Positions 35,778 through 46,528 of a stretch of 64,000 nucleotides of DNA are shown here, piece after piece. A program made the position numbers and the translations under genes. The stretch lies in the NCBI RefSeq assembly GCF_014645555.1, contig NZ_BMLY01000009.1, forward strand, positions 1-64,000, in the 5' to 3' direction. The notes below the pieces were generated by a model. The model was not told the DNA's origin. It saw only the letters and a program-made list of their open reading frames with translations, and did no database searches. This stretch comes from Silvimonas amylolytica. Lineage in GTDB: Bacteria > Pseudomonadota > Gammaproteobacteria > Burkholderiales > Chitinibacteraceae. Position 1 is the stretch's first letter, and the number at the start of each line of letters is the position of its first letter.

Positions 35778-36902
35778 ATGATTCTGCGCAATGTCCTGCT
35801 TACGCTGGCATTGATGGCCACGGCTACCTCACAGGCCGACATCAATATCGGTGAGTCTGTTCCCACTTCAGGGCTGGCCGGCGACACCGGCAAAGCACTG
35901 GCCTTGGGGGCTTCTATCTATTTTGGTCGCGTTAATGCCCAAGGCGGCATCAACGGCGAACCGATCAACCTGATCACCCGCGACGATGGCTACGACGCTA
36001 CCCGCACGTTAGCCAACACGCACGACCTGCTTGAAAAAGAAAACGCTGTCGCCCTGATTGGCTACTACGGCACCACGCCGATGCAAGAGCTGATCAAATC
36101 CAGAATGCTGGATAACGCCGGTGTAGCACTGGTTGGCGCCTATTCCGGAGCCGACAGCATCCGCAATCCGGGCAGCCCGTATTTTTTCCAGACCCGTGCC
36201 AGCTATACCGACGAGATTGAACGCATTGTCTCGTTGCTCAATGACCACCTCGGGGTGACCCGCATTGCGGTCGTGGCACAGAAGGATGGTTTTGGCGAAG
36301 CAGGGTACACGGCGCTCAAGAACGAACTGGCCAAACGCAAGCTGACGCTGGCGGGTGAAGCCTGGTACGACAAAAACACAGGCGATACCAACGGTGCGGC
36401 GCAAACATTGGCCAAAATCAATCCGGAAGCGATTGTGCTGGTGGCGATCTCCAAACCGGCTGCGACCTTCACCAAGCAATACAAAGCGCTGGGTGGCACT
36501 TCGCAGCTGTATGGTTTGTCGCCCATCCAGTATGACGAGGTCACCAAAGCCGTCGGCGTGGGTACCGCGCATGGTATTGGCTTGTCTCAGGTTTTCCCGG
36601 CACCCACCAATGCTCAGCTCAAGTTGATCCGGGACTTCCAGAAAGACGCCGAGCCGTTCCTGAAAACGGGTGACTACCCGAGCTACGCCTTGCTGGAAGG
36701 GTACATTTCTGCGCGCCTGTTGACTGAGGCCATCAAGCGCGCCGGCAAGAACCCAACCCGGGCCAGCGTGTACACCGCGCTATCCAATATGCGCAAATTC
36801 GATCTGGGTGGTTTTACGGTAGATTTCTCCGACAAACGCCGACTGGGTTCGAACTTTGTTGAACTGACCATGATCTCGCCTACGGGTACGCTCACGCGCT
36901 GA
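35778..36902 (+). CDS. ABC transporter substrate-binding protein, branched-chain amino acid type
   Basis: The 374-residue protein has a signal peptide (residues 1-20, ending SQA) and a type 1 periplasmic-binding fold like LivK/Urt[43 protein letters not shown], shown here at about residues 22-63, is the classical start of the mature protein. It should bind an amino acid, amide or similar small ligand in the periplasm. There are no permease or ATPase genes on either side, so it must use a transporter encoded elsewhere or act in sensing. A GGGGGAGA site precedes the ATG. A terminator follows directly. Confidence 0.9.
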   Translation: MILRNVLLTLALMATATSQADINIGESVPTSGLAGDTGKALALGASIYFGRVNAQGGINGEPINLITRDDGYDATRTLANTHDLLEKENAVALIGYYGTTPMQELIKSRMLDNAGVALVGAYSGADSIRNPGSPYFFQTRASYTDEIERIVSLLNDHLGVTRIAVVAQKDGFGEAGYTALKNELAKRKLTLAGEAWYDKNTGDTNGAAQTLAKINPEAIVLVAISKPAATFTKQYKALGGTSQLYGLSPIQYDEVTKAVGVGTAHGIGLSQVFPAPTNAQLKLIRDFQKDAEPFLKTGDYPSYALLEGYISARLLTEAIKRAGKNPTRASVYTALSNMRKFDLGGFTVDFSDKRRLGSNFVELTMISPTGTLTR

Positions 36903-36932
36903 TCAATAAAGACGCATCAAGGGTTCGCAAGC

Positions 36933-36960
36933 AAAACCGGCCTCAGGGCCGGTTTTTTTA
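36933..36960 (+). terminator. Terminator after the amino-acid-binding protein gene
   Basis: Arms 36933-36942 (AAAACCGGCC) and 36947-36956 (GGCCGGTTTT) pair perfectly around a TCAG loop and end in a T run. Confidence 0.88.
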
Positions 36961-37073
36961 TATTTTGTGGGCCACATCCCACAATACGTTGCGGCAAACA
37001 GGATGCAACCGTCGCGTTTTCTTCTCGTCCAACCTGTAGGGTCATTGGCCCTTTGCGACAAGGAGAAAACACC

Positions 37074-37493
37074 ATGACACGCATCCAGTCCCTATTGGCG
37101 CTGTGCGCCCTGCCGCTGGCCATTTACACCGGGCAAGTCCTGGCCGAAGACATGGCGCAAGCACTGCAGCCCCAGCAAACCGAAAATGGCGGCACATTTA
37201 TCACCGGTGGCATCGGTGATGAAGAAATGGCGCAGCTCAAATCAACACGCAGTGACTACAACGTTCATCTGCTATTCACTGGCAAAACCGGCGAATTCCA
37301 GTCCGGCGTGAAGGTACAGATCGCCAACGGCAAGGGTGATGTAGTGCTTGAGACCACCACCACCGGCCCGTATCTGTACGCCAAATTGCCAGCGGGCAAA
37401 TACAAGATCAACGCCACGCTGGAAGATCGCACGCAAAGCCGCAGTATCCAGGTGGCCAGCCGTAGCGGTGGTGACACCCAGATCACGTTCTAG
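37074..37493 (+). CDS. Secreted carboxypeptidase-regulatory-like protein, unknown role
   Basis: The 139-residue protein has a signal peptide (about residues 1-24, ending VLA) and a C-terminal beta-sandwich of the carboxypeptidase regulatory/transthyretin-like type: VHLLFTGKTGEFQSGVKVQI, then a GPYLYAKLPAGKYKINATLED pattern with its typical PAGKY turn. Between the two is a polar segment with the repeated theme GDEEMAQL. It is probably periplasmic and has no catalytic motif. An AAGGAG site lies 9 bases before the ATG at 37074. It appears to be a single-gene unit. Confidence 0.75.
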   Translation: MTRIQSLLALCALPLAIYTGQVLAEDMAQALQPQQTENGGTFITGGIGDEEMAQLKSTRSDYNVHLLFTGKTGEFQSGVKVQIANGKGDVVLETTTTGPYLYAKLPAGKYKINATLEDRTQSRSIQVASRSGGDTQITF

Positions 37494-37796
37494 ACAGCAG
37501 GCTGCATATACCAACAGAAGCGGGCCGGCAGGGCCCGTTTCTGTCTTCTACTACATCATCTCTTGTATCCAGACTTACCGTGTTCAATCTGCAACACTCA
37601 GCCAGCCAGAAAAACATGAAAGCCTGACTTTTGCCGTGATCCCTCTGCTTCTTTCCACGACCGTTTGATTTTTGCCGCCCTGGATCTTTTCTGCGCTGGG
37701 ATTAGTCCATATCACACCTCCAGAATGTTTCGTCCTGTATCAACTGATTGATCAATCTCAGGATGAAGAAAGCCCAATAAAAACAGGAGGATCGAT
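37494..37796. other. Intergenic region before the pectate lyase gene
   Basis: The left end contains a short hairpin, CGGGCC/GGCCCG with a TTTCTGTCTT tail (about 37519-37541), a plausible weak terminator for the preceding gene. The right end contains the perfect 12-bp palindrome GATTGATCAATC at 37746-37757, about 40 bases before the lyase start, and an AGGAGG site right before the ATG. The middle has no supported feature. Confidence 0.6.
37746..37757. promoter_or_regulatory. Perfect palindrome upstream of the pectate lyase gene
   Basis: GATTGATCAATC is a 12-bp perfect dyad 39 bases upstream of the start codon. Its position suits a repressor site overlapping the promoter or leader; no cognate regulator is encoded next to it. 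Confidence 0.4.
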
Positions 37797-39566
37797 ATGC
37801 ATGACTCTCAAGCGCAGTTCCGTCGGACAACAATCCACATTTCAATCCTGGTCGCCGCGCTGACTCTGGGTGCATGTGGCGGTGGCAGCGATAGCGGTTT
37901 TGACGCTGTAAATCTCTCGACACAGCCCGCATCAACCACGCAGCCCAGCACCACGCCAACACCGGCCCCCTCGCCCACAACAACACCAACTCCCGCGCCT
38001 ACACCAACTTCGACGCCGACGCCGACGCCAACATCAACCCCGAGCGCGACCGAATTCACGCAGAGCTCGGTTGCCATGGCAAACCCGGCGCCCACCAGCA
38101 GCCTCTCGCTGTTCAACCTGGAAGGCTACGCCCAAAGTGCCAACGTCACGGGTGGTGGCGTGATTGCCGAAACCAGCACCAATTACTGCAAGGTCAGTAA
38201 TGCCACCGAGTTCACCGCGGCGATCAACAACATCAAATCCACCGCCAAGACGCCGTGCAAGGTCATCGAAATTACCGCGGATCTGAACCTGGGCTGGAAT
38301 GAAATCGGCGCAGCAAACCAGACCGGCAACATGACAACAAACAACCCCTCCAACCTGCCGGCCACCACGCTAACAACCATGCGGGCGGCAGGAACATCGC
38401 TGATCAACATCCAGGCGTTTAGTGGTCTGACGATCTTTTCAAAAAATGGCGCGACCATCAGACACGCCGAATTCAACATCAAGAACGGCGGCAATATCAT
38501 TTTGCGTAATCTGAAGTTTGCCGAGATGTGGGAATGGGATGAACTCACCAAAGGCAACTACGACAAGAACGACTGGGACTTCATCACCACCGGTGATGGC
38601 GGCGGCGTGGTGAACGGCGTGTGGATCGACCATTGCACGTTTACCAAAGCTTATGACGGCATCACCGACATCAAGGGCGCATCCAGCGTAACCGGTGGCA
38701 CCACCGGCGTGACCGTCTCCTGGAGCGAAATCGTGCCGGAAGACCCGGTCTTCATGCAGCATGAATTCGATGCGATTGAGGCAGACCGGGCCAACAACCC
38801 GATGTACGACTACCTGCGTAAAGCCGGTTTCAGTGAGGACGACATCATCCGCGTTGCCACACCACAAAAGAAAAATTCACTTGTTGGTGCGCTTGATCTG
38901 AAAGAGTCCAGCGTTTACACCGTCACCTTGCATCACGACTATTTCAAGAACCTGCAAGACCGGATGCCCCGACTACGCAGCGGAGACGTGCATATCTACA
39001 ACCTGTATGCAGATAGTTCAGACAATCTGCTGACCAAGGTATGGCGTGACAACATCGTCACCCAGAATGCACAGTTGTCCAAAGACCTGGATGGCAATGG
39101 CGGTACGCAGAAGTACCACTTCGAGATCATCTCCAATGGCTCGATCTCTACCGAGGGCGGTTCGATGGAGATCGCCAAGAGCGCGTATATTGGCGTGCTG
39201 ACCCCGTTGCGGAACAACCAGTCGGACCCGTCCAACCCGGCATACACCGGTGCAATCCGGGCGTTTGATGTCATGCATTCGCTGCTGGCATCGCAAATGC
39301 CGGTCGCGTCACAACAATCGACCTATACCGATACGCTGGGCAATGTCTGGGCGACGTGGGAAGGGAACAGCCATGGGGCTAACTCGACCCTGGGACCAAA
39401 CCAGGCACCGGAGATCGCCTTTGCATGGCACAACGGGACACCCACCTATACCGCGCACATGCATGAAGTCAGCCAGCTGAAGGATTTGTTGAGCGGCCCC
39501 AACAGCAAGGCCGGTGCAGGCAGGATCACCATGACCACCGCACAGTGGCTCAGCCCGACCAACTGA
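37797..39566 (+). CDS. Pectate lyase (PL1-like) lipoprotein
   Basis: The 589-residue protein starts with a lipoprotein signal (lipobox LGAC, Cys at about residue 28), then a low-complexity Pro/Thr linker to about residue 85, and a PL1-type parallel beta-helix. Family features are GVWIDHCTFTKAYDGITDIKG followed by the VTVSWSEI strand, then HHDYFKNLQDRMPRLRSGDVHIYN, where the conserved arginine of the RMPRLR segment is the catalytic base. It should cut polygalacturonate by beta-elimination at the cell surface or in the periplasm. An insertion of about 60 residues with EFDAIEADRANNPMYDYLR lies between the calcium region and the catalytic strand. No other pectin genes are nearby. A terminator follows. 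Confidence 0.88.
   Translation: MHDSQAQFRRTTIHISILVAALTLGACGGGSDSGFDAVNLSTQPASTTQPSTTPTPAPSPTTTPTPAPTPTSTPTPTPTSTPSATEFTQSSVAMANPAPTSSLSLFNLEGYAQSANVTGGGVIAETSTNYCKVSNATEFTAAINNIKSTAKTPCKVIEITADLNLGWNEIGAANQTGNMTTNNPSNLPATTLTTMRAAGTSLINIQAFSGLTIFSKNGATIRHAEFNIKNGGNIILRNLKFAEMWEWDELTKGNYDKNDWDFITTGDGGGVVNGVWIDHCTFTKAYDGITDIKGASSVTGGTTGVTVSWSEIVPEDPVFMQHEFDAIEADRANNPMYDYLRKAGFSEDDIIRVATPQKKNSLVGALDLKESSVYTVTLHHDYFKNLQDRMPRLRSGDVHIYNLYADSSDNLLTKVWRDNIVTQNAQLSKDLDGNGGTQKYHFEIISNGSISTEGGSMEIAKSAYIGVLTPLRNNQSDPSNPAYTGAIRAFDVMHSLLASQMPVASQQSTYTDTLGNVWATWEGNSHGANSTLGPNQAPEIAFAWHNGTPTYTAHMHEVSQLKDLLSGPNSKAGAGRITMTTAQWLSPTN
37951..38040 (+). repeat. Low-complexity ACN-CCN tract encoding a Pro/Thr linker
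   Basis: About 90 bases are built of alternating threonine and proline codons, with short perfect runs such as ACGCCGACGCCGACGCC. Such tracts can vary in length between strains by slippage; in-frame changes would only alter the spacer between lipid anchor and enzyme. Confidence 0.75.
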
Positions 39567-39588
39567 GGTTGGTGTCACGCAGAAATAA

Positions 39589-39620
39589 AAAAACGGCATC
39601 GCAAGATGCCGTTTTTCTTT
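39589..39620. terminator. Bidirectional terminator, pectate lyase / gltD
   Basis: Arms 39589-39600 and 39605-39616 form a 12-bp perfect stem (ACGGCATC/GATGCCGT core) with a GCAA loop and A/T runs. The two genes converge on it. Confidence 0.9.
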
Positions 39621-39639
39621 ACGCCAAACCAGCAACACC

Positions 39640-41106
39640 TTAGCGCGGCAGGAGCGTAGAACCCATCAAGAACGCATCGACTTCACGCGCGGCCTGACGG
39701 CCTTCACGGATCGCCCACACCACCAGAGACTGGCCACGACGCACGTCACCGGCGGCGAAGACTTTCTCGACGTTGGTGGCGTAGCAACCGGCGCCATCCG
39801 TGGTGGCTTTGGCGTTGCCGCGACCATCACGCTCGACACCGAAGCCTTCCAGAATGCTGGCGATCGGGTTGGTAAAGCCCATGGCCAGGAACACGAGGTC
39901 AGCCTTGATCTCGAATTCGCTGCCCGGCACTTCCACCGGCTTGCCCGCTTGCCATTCCAGACGCACGCACTTGATCGCGGTGAGCTTGCCGTTTTCGCCG
40001 ATGAACTCTTTGGTCATCACTGAGAAGTCACGTTCTACGCCTTCGTCATGGCTCGACGAAGTGCGCAGCTTCACCGGCCAGTACGGCCAGGTGATGGACT
40101 TGTTCTCTTGCTCCGGCGGCATCGGCATCACTTCCAGCTGCGTCACGGCGACAGCGCCATGACGGTTGGAGGTGCCCACGCAGTCAGAACCGGTATCGCC
40201 ACCACCAATCACCACGACATGCTTGCCTTCAGCACTGATCGGATTCGGCGCGTCACCGGCAACCGTCTTGTTCTGCGGAATCAGGAATTCCAGCGCGAAA
40301 TGCACGCCCGTGAGTTCACGACCCGGTACCGGCAGATCACGCGGTACTTCAGAACCGCCAGTCAGGATCACAGCATCGAACTCGGCCTTGAGCTGATCCG
40401 GGCTGATGACGGTGGTGGCATCGTTGACGATACCGGCCGGCAATTTGCCGTCCACAGCCACCAGTGTGCGGGTGCGGAACACCACGCCTTCGGCTTCCAT
40501 TTGCGTCATGCGACGATCGATAACGCTCTTTTCCAGCTTGAAGTCCGGAATACCGTAACGCAGCAAGCCACCGACGCGGTCGTTCTTTTCGAACACGGTC
40601 ACGCTGTGACCGGCGCGCGCCAGTTGCTGGGCCGCAGCCATACCGGCCGGGCCGGAACCGACGATGGCGACGGTCTTGCCGGTTTTCACCGGGGCGATTT
40701 GCGGCGCAATCCAGTTGTTTTCCCAACCCTTGTCGACGATGTAACGCTCAATGGACTTGATGCCCACCGGGTCAGCATTGATGCCAAGGGTACAGGCGGC
40801 TTCACACGGTGCCGGACAGATGCGGCCGGTGAACTCCGGGAAGTTGTTGGTCGAGTGCAGTACGGTCAGCGCTTCTTGCCAGTTGCCGCGATAAACCAGA
40901 TCGTTCCAGTCCGGAATGATGTTGTTCACCGGGCAACCGTTATTGCAGAACGGAATGCCGCAATCCATACAACGCGCGCCTTGTGTCTTGGCGGCGTCAT
41001 CGGCCAGACGCAGTACGAACTCTTTGTAGTGCGTTACACGTTCGGCAACCGGCGCGTAGCTCTCGGATACGCGCTCAAACTCGAGGAAACCTGTCGGCTT
41101 ACCCAT
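39640..41106 (-). CDS. gltD: Glutamate synthase (NADPH), small subunit
   Basis: GltD passes electrons from NADPH through FAD and iron-sulfur clusters to GltB. The 488-residue protein has the N-terminal cysteine motifs [17 protein letters not shown] and [13 protein letters not shown], an FAD fold ([22 protein letters not shown]) and an NADPH fold ([17 protein letters not shown]). The ATG overlaps the gltB stop by one base, so the two subunits are translated together. It is the second gene of gltBD. Confidence 0.96.
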   Translation of the reverse strand: MGKPTGFLEFERVSESYAPVAERVTHYKEFVLRLADDAAKTQGARCMDCGIPFCNNGCPVNNIIPDWNDLVYRGNWQEALTVLHSTNNFPEFTGRICPAPCEAACTLGINADPVGIKSIERYIVDKGWENNWIAPQIAPVKTGKTVAIVGSGPAGMAAAQQLARAGHSVTVFEKNDRVGGLLRYGIPDFKLEKSVIDRRMTQMEAEGVVFRTRTLVAVDGKLPAGIVNDATTVISPDQLKAEFDAVILTGGSEVPRDLPVPGRELTGVHFALEFLIPQNKTVAGDAPNPISAEGKHVVVIGGGDTGSDCVGTSNRHGAVAVTQLEVMPMPPEQENKSITWPYWPVKLRTSSSHDEGVERDFSVMTKEFIGENGKLTAIKCVRLEWQAGKPVEVPGSEFEIKADLVFLAMGFTNPIASILEGFGVERDGRGNAKATTDGAGCYATNVEKVFAAGDVRRGQSLVVWAIREGRQAAREVDAFLMGSTLLPR

Positions 41107-44100
41107 TATGCGATCTCCTTTTGCGGGGCGCTGGCAGTAGCGGCCATGTCTTTCAGGGCACGGCGGTATTCGTTCGGGAACACTTTGACAAAGCGGGCAC
41201 GGGCGGCTGGCCAGTCGGCCAGAATCGCCTTGGCACGGGCGCTGCCCGTGGCGGCCAGATGCTGTTCAACCAGCGCCTTGAGCAAGGTTTCGTCTGCCTG
41301 ACCGCGATGCTTGGGTTCATCACCCTGTTCCGCTGCCGGTGCAACCGATTCCAGCGCCACTTGCGCCATGTTGCAGTGATCCGCGAAATCGCCATCTACG
41401 TCGTAGACGTAAGCGATACCGCCGGACATCCCCGCCGCAAAGTTGCGGCCGGTCTTGCCCAGTACCACCACAGTGCCACCGGTCATGTATTCACAACCGT
41501 GATCGCCGGTGCCTTCCACCACGGCGGTTGCGCCGGAGTTACGCACGGCAAAACGCTCGCCACCGACACCTGCCAGGAAGGCCTCGCCTTCGGTCGCGCC
41601 GTACAGCACGGTGTTGCCACAGATGATGTTGTCAGCGGTGTAACCGGCAAAGTTGGCGTTCGGGCGGATGATGATGCGGCCGCCAGACAAACCCTTACCC
41701 ACGTAGTCGTTACCTTCGCCCACCAGATCAAACGTCACGCCCTTGGCGAGGAACGCGGCAAAGCTCTGACCGGCGGTGCCGTTCAGGGTGACGTGGATGG
41801 TGTCGTCCGGCAGACCCTTGTGGCCGTAACGGGCCGCCACTGCGCCAGAGAGCATCGAACCCGCAGTGCGGTTGATGTTCTTGATGCTGGTGGTGATGCT
41901 GACCTTCTCGCCTTTTTCCAGTGCCGGGGCGGCTTGCGCCAGCAACTGGTTGTCCAGTGCTTTTTCCAGGGCGTGATCCTGGTTTTCCACATGCAGACGC
42001 GCCACGCTAGCGGGCACATCCGGCTGATGGAATACACGGCTGAAGTCCAGACCCTGAGCCTTCCAGTGTTCGATACCGGCGCGCTTGTCCAGCAGGTCAG
42101 CACGGCCAACCAGCTCGTCAAACTTGCGTACGCCCAACTTCGCCATGATTTCACGCACTTCTTCAGCAACAAAGAAGAAGTAATTCACCACGTGTTCCGG
42201 CTGGCCGGAGAAGCGCTTGCGCAGTTCCGGATCTTGCGTCGCCACGCCCACCGGGCAGGTGTTCAGGTGGCACTTGCGCATCATGATGCAGCCTTCGACG
42301 ACCAGCGGTGCGGTAGCAAAGCCAAATTCATCTGCACCCAGGAGCGCGCCAATCACGACGTCACGACCGGTCTTCATCTGACCGTCAACCTGCACACGCA
42401 CACGGCCACGCAACTGGTTCAGCACCAGCGTTTGCTGGGTTTCAGCCAGGCCCAGTTCCCACGAGGTGCCGGCATGCTTGATGGACGACAGCGGCGAAGC
42501 GCCGGTACCACCATCATGACCTGCCACCACAATGTGGTCAGCCTTGGCCTTGGCCACGCCCGCAGCCACGGTACCGATACCTACTTCGGAGACCAGCTTG
42601 ACGGAGATCGACGCCTTGCGGTTCACGTTCTTCAGATCGTGGATCAGCTGAGCCAGATCCTCAATCGAGTAGATGTCGTGGTGCGGCGGCGGCGAGATCA
42701 AACCCACGCCCGGTACCGAGTGACGCAGGAAGCCGATGTACTCGGACACCTTGTGACCCGGCAACTGGCCGCCTTCACCCGGCTTGGCACCTTGTGCCAT
42801 CTTGATCTGGATCTGGTCAGCGTTAACCAGGTATTCAGTAGTCACACCAAAGCGGCCGGAAGCGACTTGTTTGATGGCCGAACGCAGGCTGTCGCCTTCC
42901 TGGAAGGTGTAGTCGCGCTCAATCCGGCCCTTGCCGATCACTTCAGACAGCTTTTCACCCGCCTTGAGCGGAATGAAACGACGCGCATCTTCACCACCCT
43001 CACCCGTGTTCGACTTGCCGCCGATACGGTTCATGGCAATGGCCAGCGTGGTGTGTGCTTCGGTCGAGATCGAACCCAGCGACATGGCACCGGTGGCGAA
43101 ACGCTTGACGATTTCCTTGGCTGGCTCGACTTCGTCCAGCGGGATGGCATCGCCAATTGCGCTGAATTCAAACAAGCCGCGCAGGGTCAGGTGACGCTTG
43201 GTCTGATCATTGATCAGCGCGGCGTATTCCTTGTACGTCTCGGTCTTGCCGGTACGGGTAGCGTGTTGCAGCTTGGCGATCGAATCCGGTGTCCACAGGT
43301 GTTCTTCACCGCGGATACGGAAGGCGTAATCACCGCCGGCATCCAGCGCGTTAGCCAGTACCGGGTCAGCCGAGAACGCAGCCTGATGCAGCTTGAACGC
43401 TTCTTCAGCGACTTCAAACAGACCCAGACCTTCGATGTTGGACGGTGTACCGGTGAAATACTTGTTCACCAGCGACTTCTTCAGGCCAACCGCTTCAAAG
43501 ATTTGTGCGCCGGTATAGGACATGTAGGTGGAAATGCCCATCTTGGACATCACCTTCATCAGGCCCTTGCCGATCGCCTTGATGTAATGCTTCTGGTACT
43601 TGGCAACTGTTTCTGCATCGCCACCGGCCATATCGGCCAAGGTAGCCATCGCCAGGTACGGGTGAACGGCTTCTGCGCCGAAACCACCCAACAAGGCGAA
43701 GTGATGGGTTTCGCGCGCGGAACCAGTCTCAACCACCAGACCGGTGCTGGTACGCAGGCCTTCGTTCACCAGATGCAGGTGAATGCTGGAAGTGGCCAGC
43801 AGCGCCGGGATCGCGACATTGTTGCGATCCATCTTGCGGTCAGACACGATCAGGATGTTGGCACCGCTCTTGACGGCATCTTCAGCTTCAGCAGCCAGCG
43901 ACGCGAGACGTGCCTCGATACCTGCCGGGCCCCATGCGGCCGGATAACAGATGTCCAGTTCGTGCGAGCGGAACTTGCCACCGGTGTACTTGCCGATGTG
44001 GCGAATCTTCTCGATATCGCCAGCCGACAGCACCGGCTGAGAGACTTCCAGACGGATCGGCGGGTTGATGTCAGACGGGTCCAGCAGATTGGGCTTGGGA

Positions 44101-45746
44101 CCAATGAACGACACCAGCGACATCACCAGATCTTCACGGATCGGGTCGATCGGCGGGTTGGTGACCTGCGCAAACAGTTGCTTGAAGTAGGCGTAAAGCG
44201 GCTTGGCCTTGTTCGACAGCACGGTCAGCGCGGCGTCGTTACCCATCGAACCGGTGCCTTCTTCGCCCAGCTTGGCCATCGGTTCCAGAATGAACTTGAT
44301 GTCTTCCTGGGTGTAGCCGAAGGCTTGCTGGCAATCGAGCACAGTAGAACAGGGCGCGCCCGGCAGTTCGGTAGCGTCTTGCACTTCATCGAGCTTGATG
44401 CGGATCTTGCCAATCCATTCCTTGTACGGACGGGCATTGGCCAGCGAACCCTTGATCTCGCCGTCATCAATAATGCGGCCTTGTTCCAGATCGATCAGGA
44501 ACATCTTGCCCGGTTGCAGGCGCCACTTCTTGTTGATGCGGCTGTCTTCAATCGGCAACACGCCGGATTCAGACGCCATCACCACCAGATCGTCATTGGT
44601 CACCAGATAACGGGCCGGACGCAGACCGTTACGGTCCAGCGTGGCGCCAATCTGACGGCCATCAGTAAACGCCACGGCGGCGGGGCCGTCCCACGGCTCC
44701 ATCATCGCGGCATGGTATTCATAGAAGGCACGACGATTGTCGTCCATCAGCGTGTGCTTTTCCCACGCTTCCGGGATCATCATCATCACAGCCTGGGCCA
44801 GCGTATAGCCGCCCATGACCAACAATTCCAGCGCGTTATCAAACGAGGCGGAGTCAGACTGGCCCGGGTAAATCAGCGGCCAGACTTTTTCCAGGCTCTT
44901 GCCCAGCACCGGCGAGCTGATGGCTTTTTCACGCGCGGTAATCCAGTTCACGTTGCCGCGCACGGTGTTGATTTCACCGTTGTGGGCAATCATGCGGAAC
45001 GGGTGCGCCAGATCCCAGGTCGGGAACGTGTTGGTCGAGAAACGCTGGTGAACCAGAGCCAGTGCGGACACGCAACGGGCGTCGGCCAGATCGTGGTAGT
45101 ACTCACCCACTTGATCAGCCAGCAACAGGCCCTTGTAGTTCACGGTACGGGCCGAGAACGACGGGACATAGAATTCATGACCGTGAGTCAGCTTCAGGCG
45201 ACGGATCGCATGGCTGGCGGACTTGCGGATAATGTAGAGCTTGCGTTCGAGCGCATCGGTCACCAGCACGTCCGGGCCGCGACCAACGAAGATCTGGCGA
45301 ATCACCGGCTCTTTGGCGCGCACGGTCGGCGACATCGGCATGGCGCGGTCAACCGGCACATCACGCCAGCCCAGCACCACCTGGCCTTCCACACGGACGG
45401 CGCGCTCGATTTCTTCCTGACAGGCTTCGCGCGAGGCGGCTTCTTGCGGCAGGAACACCATGCCCACACCGTATTCACCATACGGGGGCAAGGTCACGCC
45501 CTGGCGTGCCATTTCTTCGCGATAGAGTGCATCCGGAATCTGGATCAGAATACCGGCACCGTCGCCCTGGAGCGGGTCAGCGCCCACGGCGCCACGGTGA
45601 TCCAGATTTTTCAGGATCAACAACCCTTGTTCGACGATCGAATGAGACTTCTGGCCCTTCATGTGGGCGACGAAACCAACGCCACAGGCGTCGTGTTCGT
45701 GTGCGGGATCGTACAACCCCTGCTGCTGGGGCATCACGTGATCCAT
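41106..45746 (-). CDS. gltB: Glutamate synthase (NADPH), large subunit
   Basis: GltB transfers the amide of glutamine to 2-oxoglutarate. The 1546-residue precursor has a propeptide of about 20 residues before the N-terminal nucleophile cysteine ([12 protein letters not shown]), a class II glutaminase domain, the central domain, the FMN-binding synthase barrel with [10 protein letters not shown] and [15 protein letters not shown], the [3Fe-4S] motif [15 protein letters not shown] and a C-terminal beta-helix domain. A GTG at 45749 immediately precedes the ATG at 45746; the ATG has an AAGGAAAG site at better spacing. A MITE-like element starts 115 bases upstream, within the likely promoter region. 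Confidence 0.96.
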   Translation of the reverse strand: MDHVMPQQQGLYDPAHEHDACGVGFVAHMKGQKSHSIVEQGLLILKNLDHRGAVGADPLQGDGAGILIQIPDALYREEMARQGVTLPPYGEYGVGMVFLPQEAASREACQEEIERAVRVEGQVVLGWRDVPVDRAMPMSPTVRAKEPVIRQIFVGRGPDVLVTDALERKLYIIRKSASHAIRRLKLTHGHEFYVPSFSARTVNYKGLLLADQVGEYYHDLADARCVSALALVHQRFSTNTFPTWDLAHPFRMIAHNGEINTVRGNVNWITAREKAISSPVLGKSLEKVWPLIYPGQSDSASFDNALELLVMGGYTLAQAVMMMIPEAWEKHTLMDDNRRAFYEYHAAMMEPWDGPAAVAFTDGRQIGATLDRNGLRPARYLVTNDDLVVMASESGVLPIEDSRINKKWRLQPGKMFLIDLEQGRIIDDGEIKGSLANARPYKEWIGKIRIKLDEVQDATELPGAPCSTVLDCQQAFGYTQEDIKFILEPMAKLGEEGTGSMGNDAALTVLSNKAKPLYAYFKQLFAQVTNPPIDPIREDLVMSLVSFIGPKPNLLDPSDINPPIRLEVSQPVLSAGDIEKIRHIGKYTGGKFRSHELDICYPAAWGPAGIEARLASLAAEAEDAVKSGANILIVSDRKMDRNNVAIPALLATSSIHLHLVNEGLRTSTGLVVETGSARETHHFALLGGFGAEAVHPYLAMATLADMAGGDAETVAKYQKHYIKAIGKGLMKVMSKMGISTYMSYTGAQIFEAVGLKKSLVNKYFTGTPSNIEGLGLFEVAEEAFKLHQAAFSADPVLANALDAGGDYAFRIRGEEHLWTPDSIAKLQHATRTGKTETYKEYAALINDQTKRHLTLRGLFEFSAIGDAIPLDEVEPAKEIVKRFATGAMSLGSISTEAHTTLAIAMNRIGGKSNTGEGGEDARRFIPLKAGEKLSEVIGKGRIERDYTFQEGDSLRSAIKQVASGRFGVTTEYLVNADQIQIKMAQGAKPGEGGQLPGHKVSEYIGFLRHSVPGVGLISPPPHHDIYSIEDLAQLIHDLKNVNRKASISVKLVSEVGIGTVAAGVAKAKADHIVVAGHDGGTGASPLSSIKHAGTSWELGLAETQQTLVLNQLRGRVRVQVDGQMKTGRDVVIGALLGADEFGFATAPLVVEGCIMMRKCHLNTCPVGVATQDPELRKRFSGQPEHVVNYFFFVAEEVREIMAKLGVRKFDELVGRADLLDKRAGIEHWKAQGLDFSRVFHQPDVPASVARLHVENQDHALEKALDNQLLAQAAPALEKGEKVSITTSIKNINRTAGSMLSGAVAARYGHKGLPDDTIHVTLNGTAGQSFAAFLAKGVTFDLVGEGNDYVGKGLSGGRIIIRPNANFAGYTADNIICGNTVLYGATEGEAFLAGVGGERFAVRNSGATAVVEGTGDHGCEYMTGGTVVVLGKTGRNFAAGMSGGIAYVYDVDGDFADHCNMAQVALESVAPAAEQGDEPKHRGQADETLLKALVEQHLAATGSARAKAILADWPAARARFVKVFPNEYRRALKDMAATASAPQKEIA

Positions 45747-45860
45747 CACGGTCTTTCCTTCTGGCTAAGCGCACCCGTACCCAGTTCATCTCGGCGGGCG
45801 ACGCACAGGTCAAAAAAGGCCGACATTGCGTCAGCCTGGTTCCGATAATTCGATAATCCA

Positions 45861-46127
45861 GAGCCTGTTTACAATCTTTGCTCGCCAGCGTTCGGCATGC
45901 CAGTGGCTGTATACAAGGCGACAGTTGCGCCGCGGTACTAGGTACCGCAAGTGACTGGCAACGCCGTAGAGAGCCACTGGCATGCCGAACCCGAAGGGCC
46001 GGGCCATGAACAGGCCATCCACTGCGTTGTACTCCTTGCCAATAGCGGGCTATTGGCTGCGTCGCACGTCTTGTGCCTGACCAGTACATGGCCCGGCGCC
46101 GGTATGCAAAGACTGTAAACAGGCTCT
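45861..46127. mobile_element. MITE-like non-coding element with 22-bp terminal inverted repeats
   Basis: The left end begins AGAGCCTGTTTACAATCTTT at 45861 and the right end (46106-46127) is its inverse complement with one mismatch in 22. Inside are a 19-bp perfect inverted repeat (45891-45909 with 45973-45991, core GGCATGCCAGTGGCT), a second pair CCGGGCCATG (46000-46009) with CATGGCCCGG (46087-46096), and the small palindrome CAATAGC-GG-GCTATTG at 46041. No reading frame of note is present. Terminal repeats plus nested hairpins in 267 bases fit a miniature inverted-repeat transposable element. I see no clear target duplication. Confidence 0.75.
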
Positions 46128-46493
46128 TACAGGGTCGAGCGGCTAGTCCGGATCTCACGGAGCTGGCGTCGACGAGGCTGGCGGGGTAGCCAGCGCACGG
46201 TGCGCGAGCGCGTTGGTATAACGCAGCGCACAAAATGGCAATCATATTGCCAGAAATTCTGCCCTGATCAGAGGCATTTTTTCCAAAAAATGACAGAAAA
46301 CGGTGCGAATGCCGTTCGTTCGTCGGGAAACCGTTGTATGTTTGTCAGATCATCATGACTACATAATTTCACGTATGTTTTATGTCAGTCACAAATCAGC
46401 AAACTACATCTGTTATGCGCCTGTTATTTTTACCTCTGCAATGAAGTGCTTGATAGGTATCAATACACAGAATTCATGCGGTCATCATGCTTC
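46128..46493. other. Intergenic remainder between the MITE-like element and the feo promoter
   Basis: No gene is supported. The part up to 46220 is GC-rich with an imperfect hairpin (GGCTGGC/GCCAGC). Two small dyads follow: TGGCAA-TCATA-TTGCCA near 46232 and CATTTTTT-CC-AAAAAATG at 46275-46292. From 46330 on the sequence is markedly AT-richer, as expected of a promoter region. Confidence 0.5.
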
Positions 46494-46512
46494 AATAATG
46501 AGAATGATTCTT
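46494..46512 (+). promoter_or_regulatory. Fur-box-like operator upstream of feoAB
   Basis: AATAATGAGAATGATTCTT matches 14 of 19 positions of the classical Fur consensus GATAATGATAATCATTATC. It ends 17 bases before the feoA ATG. Iron-dependent repression of feoAB by Fur is well known, so the site is credible by both sequence and context. Confidence 0.65.
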
Positions 46513-46528
46513 GAAAGCGAGATGCAGC

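Noticed and set aside
35651-35893. An 81-residue N-terminal extension of CoaD
   Set aside because: It is not like the family, and it overlaps the start of the divergent binding-protein gene at 35778.
40983-45848. A 1621-codon open frame on the plus strand, antisense to gltB and part of gltD
   Set aside because: It mirrors gltBD, whose motifs are complete on the other strand. Strong third-position bias in the real gene removes stop codons from one antisense phase. The antisense product is rich in His, Gln, Arg and Gly and matches no family.
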